Source of the DNA: Saccharospirillum alexandrii_A
GTDB taxonomy: Bacteria; Pseudomonadota; Gammaproteobacteria; Pseudomonadales; Natronospirillaceae
Direction of reading: 5' to 3'
Assembly: GCF_043641555.1 (NCBI RefSeq)
Contig: NZ_JBHZRJ010000003.1
Coordinates: 62,001 to 126,000, forward strand
DNA: 64,000 bases
Positions 7,684 to 15,674 of this stretch are shown here, piece by piece. Numbering within the stretch: position 1 is the stretch's first letter; each line of letters opens with the position of its first letter. The notes under the pieces were generated by a model. It was not told where the DNA came from. It saw nothing but the letters and a program-made list of their open reading frames with translations, and made no database searches. Position numbers and translations under genes: made by a program.

Positions 7684-8898
7684 CTAGTTGGCTCTGGAAC
7701 GCCCCAGGGCGGTACTGATCAGCGGGCGTTTTGCCAGCGGGAGCCGATCTAACTGGCTCATGCCCCAGTTACGGCTCAAGACGGCCAGCGGATGGTCACT
7801 GCCGAACAGTCGCTTAAACCCTTCCATTGCCGCCATAGCGGCCAGGTTGTGACCCTGGCGCTGGCGCTGATAGCGACGCAGTGTGCGCTCACTGCCCGGA
7901 TCTTCGCCACGCCGATGCGACCGCTGCCATTCGGCGGCCAGTGTCGCGGCATCCTGAAAACCCAGGTTGACGCCCTGGCCCGCCAGCGGATGCAGCGCGT
8001 GAGCCGCATCGCCAACCAGGACCAGCCGCGGGGCAATATACGCTTTGCTGTGCATCTGTTGCAGCGGAAAACTGAAACGCGAATCGCAGTCGGTCAGTTC
8101 GCCCAGGGTATGTTCGAAGGCCCGGTTCAGGGCCGTTAGAAAGTTGGCCTTGGGCAGGTCGAGCAGCGCCTGAACAGCATCGTTGTCGACCGACCAGACA
8201 ATCGAACTGGCCTGCTCGTCGCCGGTTTCATCCCGCAACGGTAAAAACGCCAGCGGCCCGGTGTCCAGAAACACCTGGTGGGCCACGCCGCGATGCGGCT
8301 GCTGGTGGCGCACTGTGGTGACGATGGCCTGTTGCTGGTAGTCCCATTCCCGGGTCGCCATGCCGGCGTCGCGCCGGATCTTCGAAAAGCGACCGTCACA
8401 GGCGGCAAGCACCGAGGCGGTGACGGTGCTGTTGTCGCTCAGTGTGGCCTGCACCTGGTGCGTCTGTTGATCCCAGTGTTGCACTGTCCGACCCGCGACC
8501 AGAGTCAGGCCCGGGGTGTTCTCTGCCTGGTGCCACAGGGCACTGACCAGCCACCGGTTTTCAACGATGTGACCCAGGTCGTCGGCCTGAACTTCATCGG
8601 CATGGAAGCCAATGCGACCCTGCCCCTGACCATCCCAGACCTTCATTTCCTGGTAAGCGCAGGCGCGGCCAGCCGGAAGGTGCTGCCAGACACCCAGGCT
8701 GGTCAGCCAGTCCTGACTTTGCCGGCTGATGGCGCTGACCCGGGGCGAATAAACCCCCGCGACCGCCGTTTCGGGTTCTGGTAAGTCCTGCTCTACCACG
8801 ATAACGCTCAGACCCCTGCGAGCGCTGTCGATGGCCAGTGCCAGGCCGACCATGCCGCCACCGACAATCAACAGGTCGTGCGAAATTTGGGTAATCAT
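7684..8898 (-). CDS. ubiI: Ubiquinone biosynthesis flavin hydroxylase UbiI (VisC)
   Basis: This is an FAD-dependent monooxygenase that hydroxylates C5 of the ubiquinone ring precursor. The dinucleotide-binding motif LIVGGGMVGLALA is near residue 10, and the second FAD motif VLVGDAAHALHPLAGQGVNLG is near residue 290. The stretch around MKVWD...GHIVEN matches E. coli UbiI more closely than UbiF or UbiH. The start codon overlaps the ubiH stop by one base (TGATG), and the order ubiH-ubiI is the one seen in E. coli. Length 404 is usual. Confidence 0.92.
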   Translation of the reverse strand: MITQISHDLLIVGGGMVGLALAIDSARRGLSVIVVEQDLPEPETAVAGVYSPRVSAISRQSQDWLTSLGVWQHLPAGRACAYQEMKVWDGQGQGRIGFHADEVQADDLGHIVENRWLVSALWHQAENTPGLTLVAGRTVQHWDQQTHQVQATLSDNSTVTASVLAACDGRFSKIRRDAGMATREWDYQQQAIVTTVRHQQPHRGVAHQVFLDTGPLAFLPLRDETGDEQASSIVWSVDNDAVQALLDLPKANFLTALNRAFEHTLGELTDCDSRFSFPLQQMHSKAYIAPRLVLVGDAAHALHPLAGQGVNLGFQDAATLAAEWQRSHRRGEDPGSERTLRRYQRQRQGHNLAAMAAMEGFKRLFGSDHPLAVLSRNWGMSQLDRLPLAKRPLISTALGRSRAN

Positions 8899-10139
8899 CA
8901 GGTCAGTCCTTCTGTGGACAGGTTCAAGTCAGAGCGGGGCAGGGGGGCGCCTTGCAACAAACCCATGCTGGCGAGTGCGAAGCCGCGCCCAAGTTGTGGG
9001 TGACGGTCCAGCGTATTCAGGCCGAGTGCGCGACCGAGCTGCAACCAGGGTCGCTCTGACCCGAAGCTGCGGACCAGAGTATCGGAAAAACCGGCGGTGA
9101 TGGCCTGATCGGCCTGAATCGACGCTGCCAGGGTGCGCAGCGGAGCGATGGCCCCGGCGTCTTCGCCCTGTAACAGTTGCTGGTTGAGTAACGTGGCTGT
9201 GCGCATGACGCTGCGCAAGGCGAGGTTGAAGCCTTGCCCGGCAACCGGATGCAGCGTCGCGGCGGCATTGCCCAGTACCAGTAACCGGTGTCGAACCAGC
9301 TCGGTGGCGGTGCGTCGTTGCAGCGGGTAACCGGTCAGCGGGCCGAGTTCGGTGATGCGCCCGAGTCGTTGCCCGAAACGCTGGTTGAGCAGTGCCAGTC
9401 GATCACGCTCATCCAGTGCCTGAAAGCGTTTTTCCAGCCGTGACGGTACGGTCCAGACCAGGGCCGAGTAATCGCCGAAAGGCAGCATCGCAATCGGACC
9501 GGTATCGGTGAAGCGCTCATAGGCCCGACCCGCGTGAGGCTGCTCGGTGCGGGCGGTAGCAATCACGGCGCGCGCCTGATAGTCGCGCACCTCGTGGCCA
9601 ATGCCCAGTTGCCCGGTCAGCGGTGAGCGCCCACCATCGCAGAGGATAACCAGCCGGGCTGTCAGGCTGTCTCCGTTGTCGAGATGCAGGCTGCTGTCGG
9701 ACTGCCCCGGTACCAGGTTCTGCACCCGGGTGCCAAAACGCCAGTCGACACCGGGTATTGACTGCACTCCTTGCCACAGTATTTGCCCGAGGGCGGCGTT
9801 GCCAATTACCTGGCCGAACGCGCCTTCGGGGTGATCGGCAGCGTCCATCACCTGATACCCGGCATGGCCTTTGTCGCTGACTTCAATCCAGCGAATGGCG
9901 CTGGCGTAACGGTCAAGTGACTCACTCAGGCCCAGTCGACGCAAGGCCAGGCAGGAGTATGCGGCCAGTGCGGTGGCGCGGTCGTCGAAGCTGGGGGATT
10001 GCGGCGCCTGGTGGGTCGGGGTAGGGGCCGGGTCGATCACCACCAGGCGGGCACCGGCATCGAGAGCCGGTTGCAACGCACGCACCAGGGTCAGGCCGAC
10101 CAGGCCACCACCGACGATTGCGATATCAAAGGGTTTCAT
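8898..10139 (-). CDS. ubiH: 2-octaprenyl-6-methoxyphenol hydroxylase UbiH
   Basis: This is an FAD-dependent aromatic hydroxylase of ubiquinone synthesis, paralogous to the downstream UbiI. The N-terminal Rossmann motif AIVGGGLVGLTLV is at about residues 7-19 and the C-terminal FAD motif LVLGNAAATLHPVAGQGFNL near 285-305. In the second motif Gly-Asn replaces the usual Gly-Asp, which is typical of UbiH. The 413-residue length is normal. A perfect GCGGCCT/AGGCCGC hairpin (10145-10166) sits 5 bases ahead of the ATG and includes part of the region where a ribosome-binding site would lie. The sugar transporter operon ends just upstream on the same strand. Confidence 0.92.
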   Translation of the reverse strand: MKPFDIAIVGGGLVGLTLVRALQPALDAGARLVVIDPAPTPTHQAPQSPSFDDRATALAAYSCLALRRLGLSESLDRYASAIRWIEVSDKGHAGYQVMDAADHPEGAFGQVIGNAALGQILWQGVQSIPGVDWRFGTRVQNLVPGQSDSSLHLDNGDSLTARLVILCDGGRSPLTGQLGIGHEVRDYQARAVIATARTEQPHAGRAYERFTDTGPIAMLPFGDYSALVWTVPSRLEKRFQALDERDRLALLNQRFGQRLGRITELGPLTGYPLQRRTATELVRHRLLVLGNAAATLHPVAGQGFNLALRSVMRTATLLNQQLLQGEDAGAIAPLRTLAASIQADQAITAGFSDTLVRSFGSERPWLQLGRALGLNTLDRHPQLGRGFALASMGLLQGAPLPRSDLNLSTEGLT

Positions 10140-10144
10140 AGCGA

Positions 10145-10206
10145 AGCGGCCTTACAACAGAGGCCGCTGATAATAACAGGGGTGACCGGGCCGGTCATCG
10201 GTCACC
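10145..10206 (-). terminator. Two hairpins between the sugar ABC operon and ubiH
   Basis: GCGGCCT/AGGCCGC (10145-10166) and GGTGACC/GGTCACC (about 10181-10206) lie in the 77 bases between the transporter stop and ubiH. Neither has a T-run, so intrinsic termination is doubtful. The inner one directly abuts the ubiH start codon and might affect its translation. Confidence 0.4.
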
Positions 10207-10216
10207 GTGCGGGAAT

Positions 10217-11062
10217 CTACTTGACGGCCCCCGATGTCAGCCCGCTGATCAATTGCTGCGAGAAGAAGACATAGAGCAACAATATCGGCAGCACCGCCAG
10301 CGACAGCGCCGCGAGCACTGAATTCCAGTCGGTTGCATATTGGCCAATGAATTGTTGAACGCCCAGTTGAATCGTTTTGGTCGCATCACCCGGTGCCAGA
10401 ATCAGCGGGAACCAGAGGTCATTCCACATCGGTACCATGGTGAAAACCGCCACCGTGGCCACGGCGGGTCGTACCAGCGGAAGAATGATCTGAAAAAACA
10501 GGCGAATCTCGGTAATGCCGTCGCAGCGCGCGGCCTCTTTCAATTCGTTGGGCACCTGGCCGATAAATTCGGTCAGGATAAAAATGGCCAGGGGTAAGCC
10601 CATGGCGGTGTAGACCAGTATCAGCGCCAGGTGCGTGTTCACCAGGTTAAGGCTCACCATGGTCTCCAGAATGCTGACCGTCCCGAGCCGGATCGGCACC
10701 ATGATGCCCATAGCCAGAAACAGGGCCAGCAGCCGGTTGCCCCGAAATCGGTATTCACTCAGGGCCCAGGCGGCCATGGCACCGAACAGCAGTACTAGAA
10801 ATAATGGAATCACCGTCACCAGCAAGCTGTTGGCAAAGTACAGCAGGATGTCGGACTCCTGCAAAACCTTGGCATAGCCAACGAGGGTAAAGCTGCCGGT
10901 GTCTGGCAGTGAGAGCGGGTCGTTGAAAATCGCCGACCTTGATTTAAAGGAATTGATGATGACCAGCACAATGGGAAACAGCGCGATCAGCGTGTAGCCC
11001 AACAGAGCCAGATGAACCAGGCCCATCCGGGCCTTTTGCTGATACTGAAATGAGGGTGTCAT
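10217..11062 (-). CDS. Carbohydrate ABC transporter permease (MalG/UgpE type)
   Basis: This is one of two inner-membrane channel subunits of a CUT1-class sugar importer. About six hydrophobic segments are visible, the first at about 15-37. The EAA loop that docks the ATPase reads ELKEAARCDGITEIRLFFQI at about 175-194. The 281-residue length is normal. It is the last gene of the three-gene operon SBP-permease-permease; no MalK-type ATPase follows, since ubiH is next. The ATPase must come from elsewhere in the genome. The substrate is probably a glucoside or oligosaccharide, judged from the nearby beta-glucosidase. Confidence 0.9.
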   Translation of the reverse strand: MTPSFQYQQKARMGLVHLALLGYTLIALFPIVLVIINSFKSRSAIFNDPLSLPDTGSFTLVGYAKVLQESDILLYFANSLLVTVIPLFLVLLFGAMAAWALSEYRFRGNRLLALFLAMGIMVPIRLGTVSILETMVSLNLVNTHLALILVYTAMGLPLAIFILTEFIGQVPNELKEAARCDGITEIRLFFQIILPLVRPAVATVAVFTMVPMWNDLWFPLILAPGDATKTIQLGVQQFIGQYATDWNSVLAALSLAVLPILLLYVFFSQQLISGLTSGAVK

Positions 11063-11072
11063 ACGCGGTTCC

Positions 11073-11987
11073 TTATAACTGGTAGCGTGTCAGGCGGCGC
11101 TGCACGAGGTAAAAATACGCCATCACCCCGGTCAGAATAACCAGGAACATCATGGTGGCCACGGTCGCGCCCATGGTGGCGCTGCCCAGTTGCGACTGGT
11201 AGCCGAAAAAGGTTCGATAGAAAAAGGTACCCATGATGTCAGTGGAATAATCCGGCCCTGCCAGCGCGCCTTTAACGGCATAGACCAGCTCGAAGGTATT
11301 GAAGTTCCCGACAAAGGTTAGAATGGTGACCAGGCCCAGGGTGGGCAGAATAAGCGGCACTTTGATGCGCCAGAAAATTCGAAAGGGTGACGCCCCGTCG
11401 ACCTTGGCGGCTTCCAGCAATTCCTCCGGAATCGACAGCAAGCTGGCGTAAATCAGCATCATGGGTATGCCGATGAATTGCCAGACCGAGATTAATGACA
11501 GGGTAATCAGTGCAGAGCTTTCCCTGCCGAGCCAGGCGTCGAAGTAGTGCCCCAGGCCGAGCGCGTATAAAAAGTTTTCCGAAACACCCCATAAGGGGCT
11601 CAGAATCAATTGCCATATAAACCCGATAATGACGACGGACAACAGCGTTGGTAAAAAAATCAGCGTGCGGTAAGTGCGGGCACCGCGCAGACCTTTCAGG
11701 CTCAGCAGTGCAGCCAGGCCCAGGCCAATGGGGTTCTGAACCAGCAAGTGAATCAGAAAGAACTGGGTGTTGTTCCACATGGCATTCCAGAATGCCTCAG
11801 ACCAGACCGAATTGCCCAGCAGCGTTACGAAGTTACTGAGACCGGCGAAACTGCGTTCACCGCTCTCGCTGTCGGTAAAGAAACTCAATCGAAGCGTGTC
11901 GAACAGTGGGTAGGCACTGAAGACGGTATAGATGATGAGCGCCGGTGCCAGAAAGAAAATCAGGTGCCAGGGAAATGCGCGTTGCAT
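11073..11987 (-). CDS. Carbohydrate ABC transporter permease (MalF/UgpA type)
   Basis: This is a 304-residue inner-membrane permease, partner of the MalG-type subunit encoded 10 bases downstream. It begins with a membrane segment (about 8-30, LIFFLAPALIIYTVFSAYP) and has the EAA motif ELLEAAKVDGASPFRIFWRI near residues 194-213. It is separated from the binding-protein gene by about 130 bases that include a hairpin with a T-run, an arrangement that usually lowers permease expression relative to the binding protein. Confidence 0.9.
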   Translation of the reverse strand: MQRAFPWHLIFFLAPALIIYTVFSAYPLFDTLRLSFFTDSESGERSFAGLSNFVTLLGNSVWSEAFWNAMWNNTQFFLIHLLVQNPIGLGLAALLSLKGLRGARTYRTLIFLPTLLSVVIIGFIWQLILSPLWGVSENFLYALGLGHYFDAWLGRESSALITLSLISVWQFIGIPMMLIYASLLSIPEELLEAAKVDGASPFRIFWRIKVPLILPTLGLVTILTFVGNFNTFELVYAVKGALAGPDYSTDIMGTFFYRTFFGYQSQLGSATMGATVATMMFLVILTGVMAYFYLVQRRLTRYQL

Positions 11988-12065
11988 GGGTGCTAACCTC
12001 GGTGTGTATCATGAGCCCTATCGAAAACGTATGCCGGTACCGGACCGGAGAAGGCACAGCGGTTT

Positions 12066-12103
12066 TAAAAAAGGAGAGCGTCCCTGATGAACAGGGCGCC
12101 CTC
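12066..12103 (-). terminator. Hairpin with T-run between binding protein and permease genes
   Basis: On the minus strand, just after the binding-protein stop codon, a stem pairs GAGGGCG..CCCTG with CAGGG..CGCTCTC around the loop TTCAT and is followed by CTTTTTT. It is probably a partial terminator that lets only some transcripts continue into the permease genes. It could also simply end the binding-protein mRNA. Confidence 0.6.
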
Positions 12104-12115
12104 AAAACAGCCCGA

Positions 12116-13369
12116 TTACTCGGACTGAGGTTCATACCATTGGGCAAAGCCAGTCTGGATGCGCGCTGCTGCTTCTTCCGGCGTGATGTCACCATTCAGA
12201 ACCTGGCTGCTGACAATCCACAGTTCCTGTTCCATGTTGGGTGTGCCGCGATTCATGACCTGGGCGTTCAGTCGAATGGTGGAGTCACACTCGTCGCGCC
12301 AGCTGATCATTTCAGCCGCCACCGGATCGTTGACCTCAACCGGGTGGGTCGACAGCGAGAAGAAGCCGGTTACCTCGTTGGTGAACAGGTCGGCAAAGTC
12401 AGCACTGGCGACCCAGTTCAGGAAGGTTTTCGCCGCTTCCGGATTGGCGGAAGCCGGGTTGATGCCAATGCCCATGTCGGTGTGATCGGAAATATGGCAC
12501 TGGTCGCCGGCGGCGGCCACGGGCGGTTTGAAGGCACCGAATTCGAAGCTTGCCTGATCGTTAAAATAGGAGGTGTCCCAACTGCCGGTGGGGTAGATGG
12601 CGGCTCGCCCGAGTGCAAACAGATTCTGTGAATCGCCATAGGTCTGCGATGGGTAGCCGCGTCCCATGTAGTCACTCCAGCGTGCCATTTCTTCCCAGGC
12701 GGCTACGTAGGGCGCGTCGGTGAACGTCGCCTCGCCATTAATCAGCGCCAGTCGTCCCGCTTCACCTTCCCAGAAGTTGGGACCAATGTTGGTAAAGACG
12801 ATCTGGTTGGCTTCCCACTGATCGTTGGTGCCCAGGGCGAGAGGGGTGTAACGGGATTCGGACTTGACGGTTTCCAGGACGGCATGAAACTCATCCAGCG
12901 TTTCTGGCGGGTCGAGATTCAACTCGCTGAAAATAGCTTTGTTGTAGAAAAAGCCATGAATGACAGACGCCATGGGCAGGCAAAAGGCCGTGGCACCGTC
13001 ATCGGTACTCCAGGCGCGTTTGGCAAAGTCCTGATAATGATCCAGCCCCGGCAGATCATTGAGCGCCATCAAATGCCCCTGGCGGTACAGGTTCAAAGAG
13101 ACATCAAAGGGGCGACAGGTGACCAGATCACCGGCGGTGCCAGCTTGCATGCGAGCATTCAGTGATGAGTCGTACTCGGTGGGCGACGTTGGGTTGAATC
13201 GGATTTCGATATCCGGATGTTGCTGGTTGAACGCCGGTATTAGTATGTCTTGCCAAAGGTCTTTGTCGTCGACACGCCAGCTTTCGATGGTCAGCGTCTG
13301 GGCTTCGACGGCAAGGCTTGCAGTCAGTAGCGCCGCGGTCAGCGACAGGGTGGGTTTTAACGACAGCAT
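12116..13369 (-). CDS. Sugar ABC transporter substrate-binding protein
   Basis: This is a periplasmic solute-binding protein of family 1 (MalE/UgpB fold), 417 residues. A signal peptide spans residues 1-23 (cleavage after VEA), and the mature protein starts QTLTIESWR. Conserved family features include the FNPTSPTEYDSSLNARMQAG region and the ALGRAAIYPTGSW region near residue 262. GAGGAA lies 5 bases before the ATG. It heads the importer operon and is transcribed away from the sensory cluster that starts 300 bases to the right, which may control it. Substrate not determinable from sequence alone. Confidence 0.9.
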   Translation of the reverse strand: MLSLKPTLSLTAALLTASLAVEAQTLTIESWRVDDKDLWQDILIPAFNQQHPDIEIRFNPTSPTEYDSSLNARMQAGTAGDLVTCRPFDVSLNLYRQGHLMALNDLPGLDHYQDFAKRAWSTDDGATAFCLPMASVIHGFFYNKAIFSELNLDPPETLDEFHAVLETVKSESRYTPLALGTNDQWEANQIVFTNIGPNFWEGEAGRLALINGEATFTDAPYVAAWEEMARWSDYMGRGYPSQTYGDSQNLFALGRAAIYPTGSWDTSYFNDQASFEFGAFKPPVAAAGDQCHISDHTDMGIGINPASANPEAAKTFLNWVASADFADLFTNEVTGFFSLSTHPVEVNDPVAAEMISWRDECDSTIRLNAQVMNRGTPNMEQELWIVSSQVLNGDITPEEAAARIQTGFAQWYEPQSE

Positions 13370-13668
13370 GGTGCTTCCTCTTCTTGTTGGAATTGAGCGG
13401 TTCGCTGGAGCAATGAATCCAGTTTCACGACCTTATGACGAAAGGGCGTCTTACCGGAAACCGGACTCCGACTGTCGGGTAAGGTTCGCAGGCTCAGACT
13501 AACGAATTGATTTACAGATGGTTTTTAACAAAGGTACGCAAACAGCTGTCCTTTCCGAAGCTTGCAATGCAGCCCGAATGGCAGAGTGTGAAAGACGCCG
13601 GTAAGAATTTGATAGAAAACCTGGCAGCAGAGTAAGGTAAGATTCAGTCGGGTTTGAACAGAATAATA
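13370..13668. promoter_or_regulatory. Divergent control region between importer and sensor operons
   Basis: About 300 bases separate the two divergent sugar-binding-protein genes. Three direct GGTAAG-type repeats followed by A/T-rich bases occur near 13479, 13599 and 13634 (GGTAAGGTTC, GGTAAGAATT, GGTAAGATTC). They are candidate sites for the OmpR-type regulator encoded nearby, but spacing is irregular and this is only suggestive. No clear sigma-70 promoter was fixed by eye. Confidence 0.3.
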
Positions 13669-14925
13669 ATGATGACTGATCCCAGGGTAACTCTGGCGCC
13701 TGCTGTGATGTGGATAGCCTTGATCGCGATGCCGACCTGCGCATACGCGATGCAATCCCTTGAAGTGCTACATTGGTGGACATCCAGCGGTGAACAGCAA
13801 TCGGCGGCGGTGCTTAAAGAGCGGCTGGCAGACCGCAACCTGCTCTGGGTGGATTACCCGGTACGCGGTGGCGGAGGTGATTCGGCCATGGCGGTATTGA
13901 AAGCCCGGGTGATCGACCGATCGCCACCCGGGGCTGCCCAGATCATAGGGCCGGATATCCAGCACTGGGCCCAGCTGGGTTTTCTGAGCCCGCTGCATCA
14001 TGCGCAACTGGACGATACATCGCTGTTTTATCCGGTCGTCAATGAATTGATTCGGGTTCAGGGGCAGACGGTGGCCATTCCATTAAGCATTCATCGCATC
14101 AACTGGATGTGGCTGAACCCCTCGGTGTTTGAACGACTCGACATTCCGTTACCGACCACCTGGAGTCAGTTGGAATCGTCAGCACCGGTATTGCGTGCTG
14201 CGGGCATTATTCCCCTGGCACATGGCAACGAACCCTGGCAGAACGCTACGCTGTTCGAAATCGTTTTGCTGAGCCAGGCGGGCGCGAGCTTTTACCGCCA
14301 GTATTTTATCGACCGGGATGAGTCTGCCCTGACCGATCCGTCGGTCGTTGCCGCCTTTGAGCAATTGCGCACTCTGAAAACGTTGATGGACCCGCACATC
14401 AATCAGCGTGAATGGCAGCAAGCCAGCCGACTGGTTGCAGACGGGGAGGCTGCTGTGCAGATTATGGGCGATTGGGTTAAAGGCGAGTTCAGTGCCTGGG
14501 GCCTGGTCCCGGGAGAGGACTACTTGTGCCTGCCGGTTCCCGGCACCAATGAGCAACACCTATACAGCATCGACACCTTTGTGATGTTTCTCGATGAACC
14601 CAATGCCGTGCCGATGCCCACCTTTATTGACACACTGTTGTCTCCCGATTTACAGCGCGATTTCAGCCTGGCCAAGGGCACCATCCCGGCCCGAAAAGAC
14701 CTGCCGGTAACCGCCGTCGATGATTGTTCTCGGGCTTCTCATCATGTGTTTGGCCAGGCCAGTCAAAGCGGCATGCTGGCGCCCAGCATTGCCCATTCAA
14801 TGGCGATGTCTCCGGAGTCGGAAGATGCCGTTTTCGAGATTGTGCATCGCTTCTTTAACGACGAGCGGATGACGCCCGAGTTGGCGGCAATTCAACTGGC
14901 TCAGACGCTGAGAGCATTGAAATGA
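13669..14925 (+). CDS. Periplasmic sugar-binding protein coupled to a two-component system
   Basis: This is a solute-binding protein related to GtsA-type glucose/mannose binders: the mature start SLEVLHWWTSSGEQQSAAVL and the VRGGGGDSAMAVLKARV stretch are characteristic. A signal peptide covers about the first 26 residues (to CAYA). ATG 13669 is chosen; a TTG at 13654 and an ATG at 13672 are also possible, and none has a strong ribosome-binding site. Its stop overlaps the response-regulator start by 4 bases, so it is translated with the signalling genes rather than with permeases. I infer that it senses sugar and signals to the kinase, but it might also feed the importer encoded divergently. 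Length is 418 aa. Confidence 0.85.
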   Translation: MMTDPRVTLAPAVMWIALIAMPTCAYAMQSLEVLHWWTSSGEQQSAAVLKERLADRNLLWVDYPVRGGGGDSAMAVLKARVIDRSPPGAAQIIGPDIQHWAQLGFLSPLHHAQLDDTSLFYPVVNELIRVQGQTVAIPLSIHRINWMWLNPSVFERLDIPLPTTWSQLESSAPVLRAAGIIPLAHGNEPWQNATLFEIVLLSQAGASFYRQYFIDRDESALTDPSVVAAFEQLRTLKTLMDPHINQREWQQASRLVADGEAAVQIMGDWVKGEFSAWGLVPGEDYLCLPVPGTNEQHLYSIDTFVMFLDEPNAVPMPTFIDTLLSPDLQRDFSLAKGTIPARKDLPVTAVDDCSRASHHVFGQASQSGMLAPSIAHSMAMSPESEDAVFEIVHRFFNDERMTPELAAIQLAQTLRALK

Positions 14926-15674
14926 AAACACCCAAACACATCTACGTGGTGGATGACGACCACAAGATTCGTGAGTTGCTGAAGACCTATCTCGAAAAGA
15001 ACAATTATCAGGTCTATGCCGCTGCCGACGGCGAAACCTTTCTGGCTGAGTTCGAATCCCGAAGCCGGGAAGTCTCCCTGGTTGTGCTCGATATCATGCT
15101 GCCGGGGCAGGATGGGTTCAGCGTGTGCCAGAAGCTTCGGGCTGTGTCCGATGTGCCGATCATCATGCTGACGGCCAATGCGGAAGAAACCGACCGCGTG
15201 GTCGGCCTTGAAATGGGCGCGGACGATTACATTGCCAAACCTTTCAGCCCGCGTGAATTGCTGGCGCGAATCAAGGCGATTCACCGGCGTTACGAGCCGG
15301 CCCAGCCAGTCGGTGACGGCGGGCGTTTTTACCGGTTTCGGCACTACCTGCTGGACTCGCTCGAACGCACTTTGCAACTCCCGACAGGGCACACCATCAC
15401 GCTCGGAGCGGCGGAGTATCAGATGCTGACTCTGTTTCTCGACCAGGCCGGTAATGTCTTGTCGCGCAGCTTTCTGATGAAAGCGACCCGGGGGCGAGAC
15501 CTTGGCCCGCTGGATCGCTACCTGGATGTCCAGATCAGCCGGTTGCGAACCTGCCTGGGCGATGCGGGCCGCAACGGTCAGCTTATTCAAACCGTGCGCA
15601 ACCAGGGCTACGTGTTCACCGCTGAAGTTGAACGGTTGAACCAGCGACCGCAAGAGCCGGAGGTTTCAGCGTGA
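14922..15674 (+). CDS. OmpR-family response regulator
   Basis: This is a DNA-binding response regulator of 250 residues. The receiver domain (about 7-120) has the acidic pair DDD at 11-13, phospho-acceptor Asp57 (VVLDIMLPGQDG) and the conserved Lys in DDYIAKPFSP. A winged-helix output domain of the OmpR/PhoB type follows (about 140-235, ending with QTVRNQGYVF). It overlaps the binding protein before it and the kinase after it by 4 bases each. It is similar in arrangement to GltR/GtsR-type sugar regulators of Pseudomonas. Likely targets are the divergent importer operon and possibly the GH3 gene (inference). Confidence 0.92.
   Translation: MKTPKHIYVVDDDHKIRELLKTYLEKNNYQVYAAADGETFLAEFESRSREVSLVVLDIMLPGQDGFSVCQKLRAVSDVPIIMLTANAEETDRVVGLEMGADDYIAKPFSPRELLARIKAIHRRYEPAQPVGDGGRFYRFRHYLLDSLERTLQLPTGHTITLGAAEYQMLTLFLDQAGNVLSRSFLMKATRGRDLGPLDRYLDVQISRLRTCLGDAGRNGQLIQTVRNQGYVFTAEVERLNQRPQEPEVSA

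Noticed and set aside
14901..15653. 250-codon open frame opposite the response regulator
   Set aside because: Complete overlap with a clear OmpR-type regulator; the antisense frame has no recognisable fold and arises from high GC codon use.
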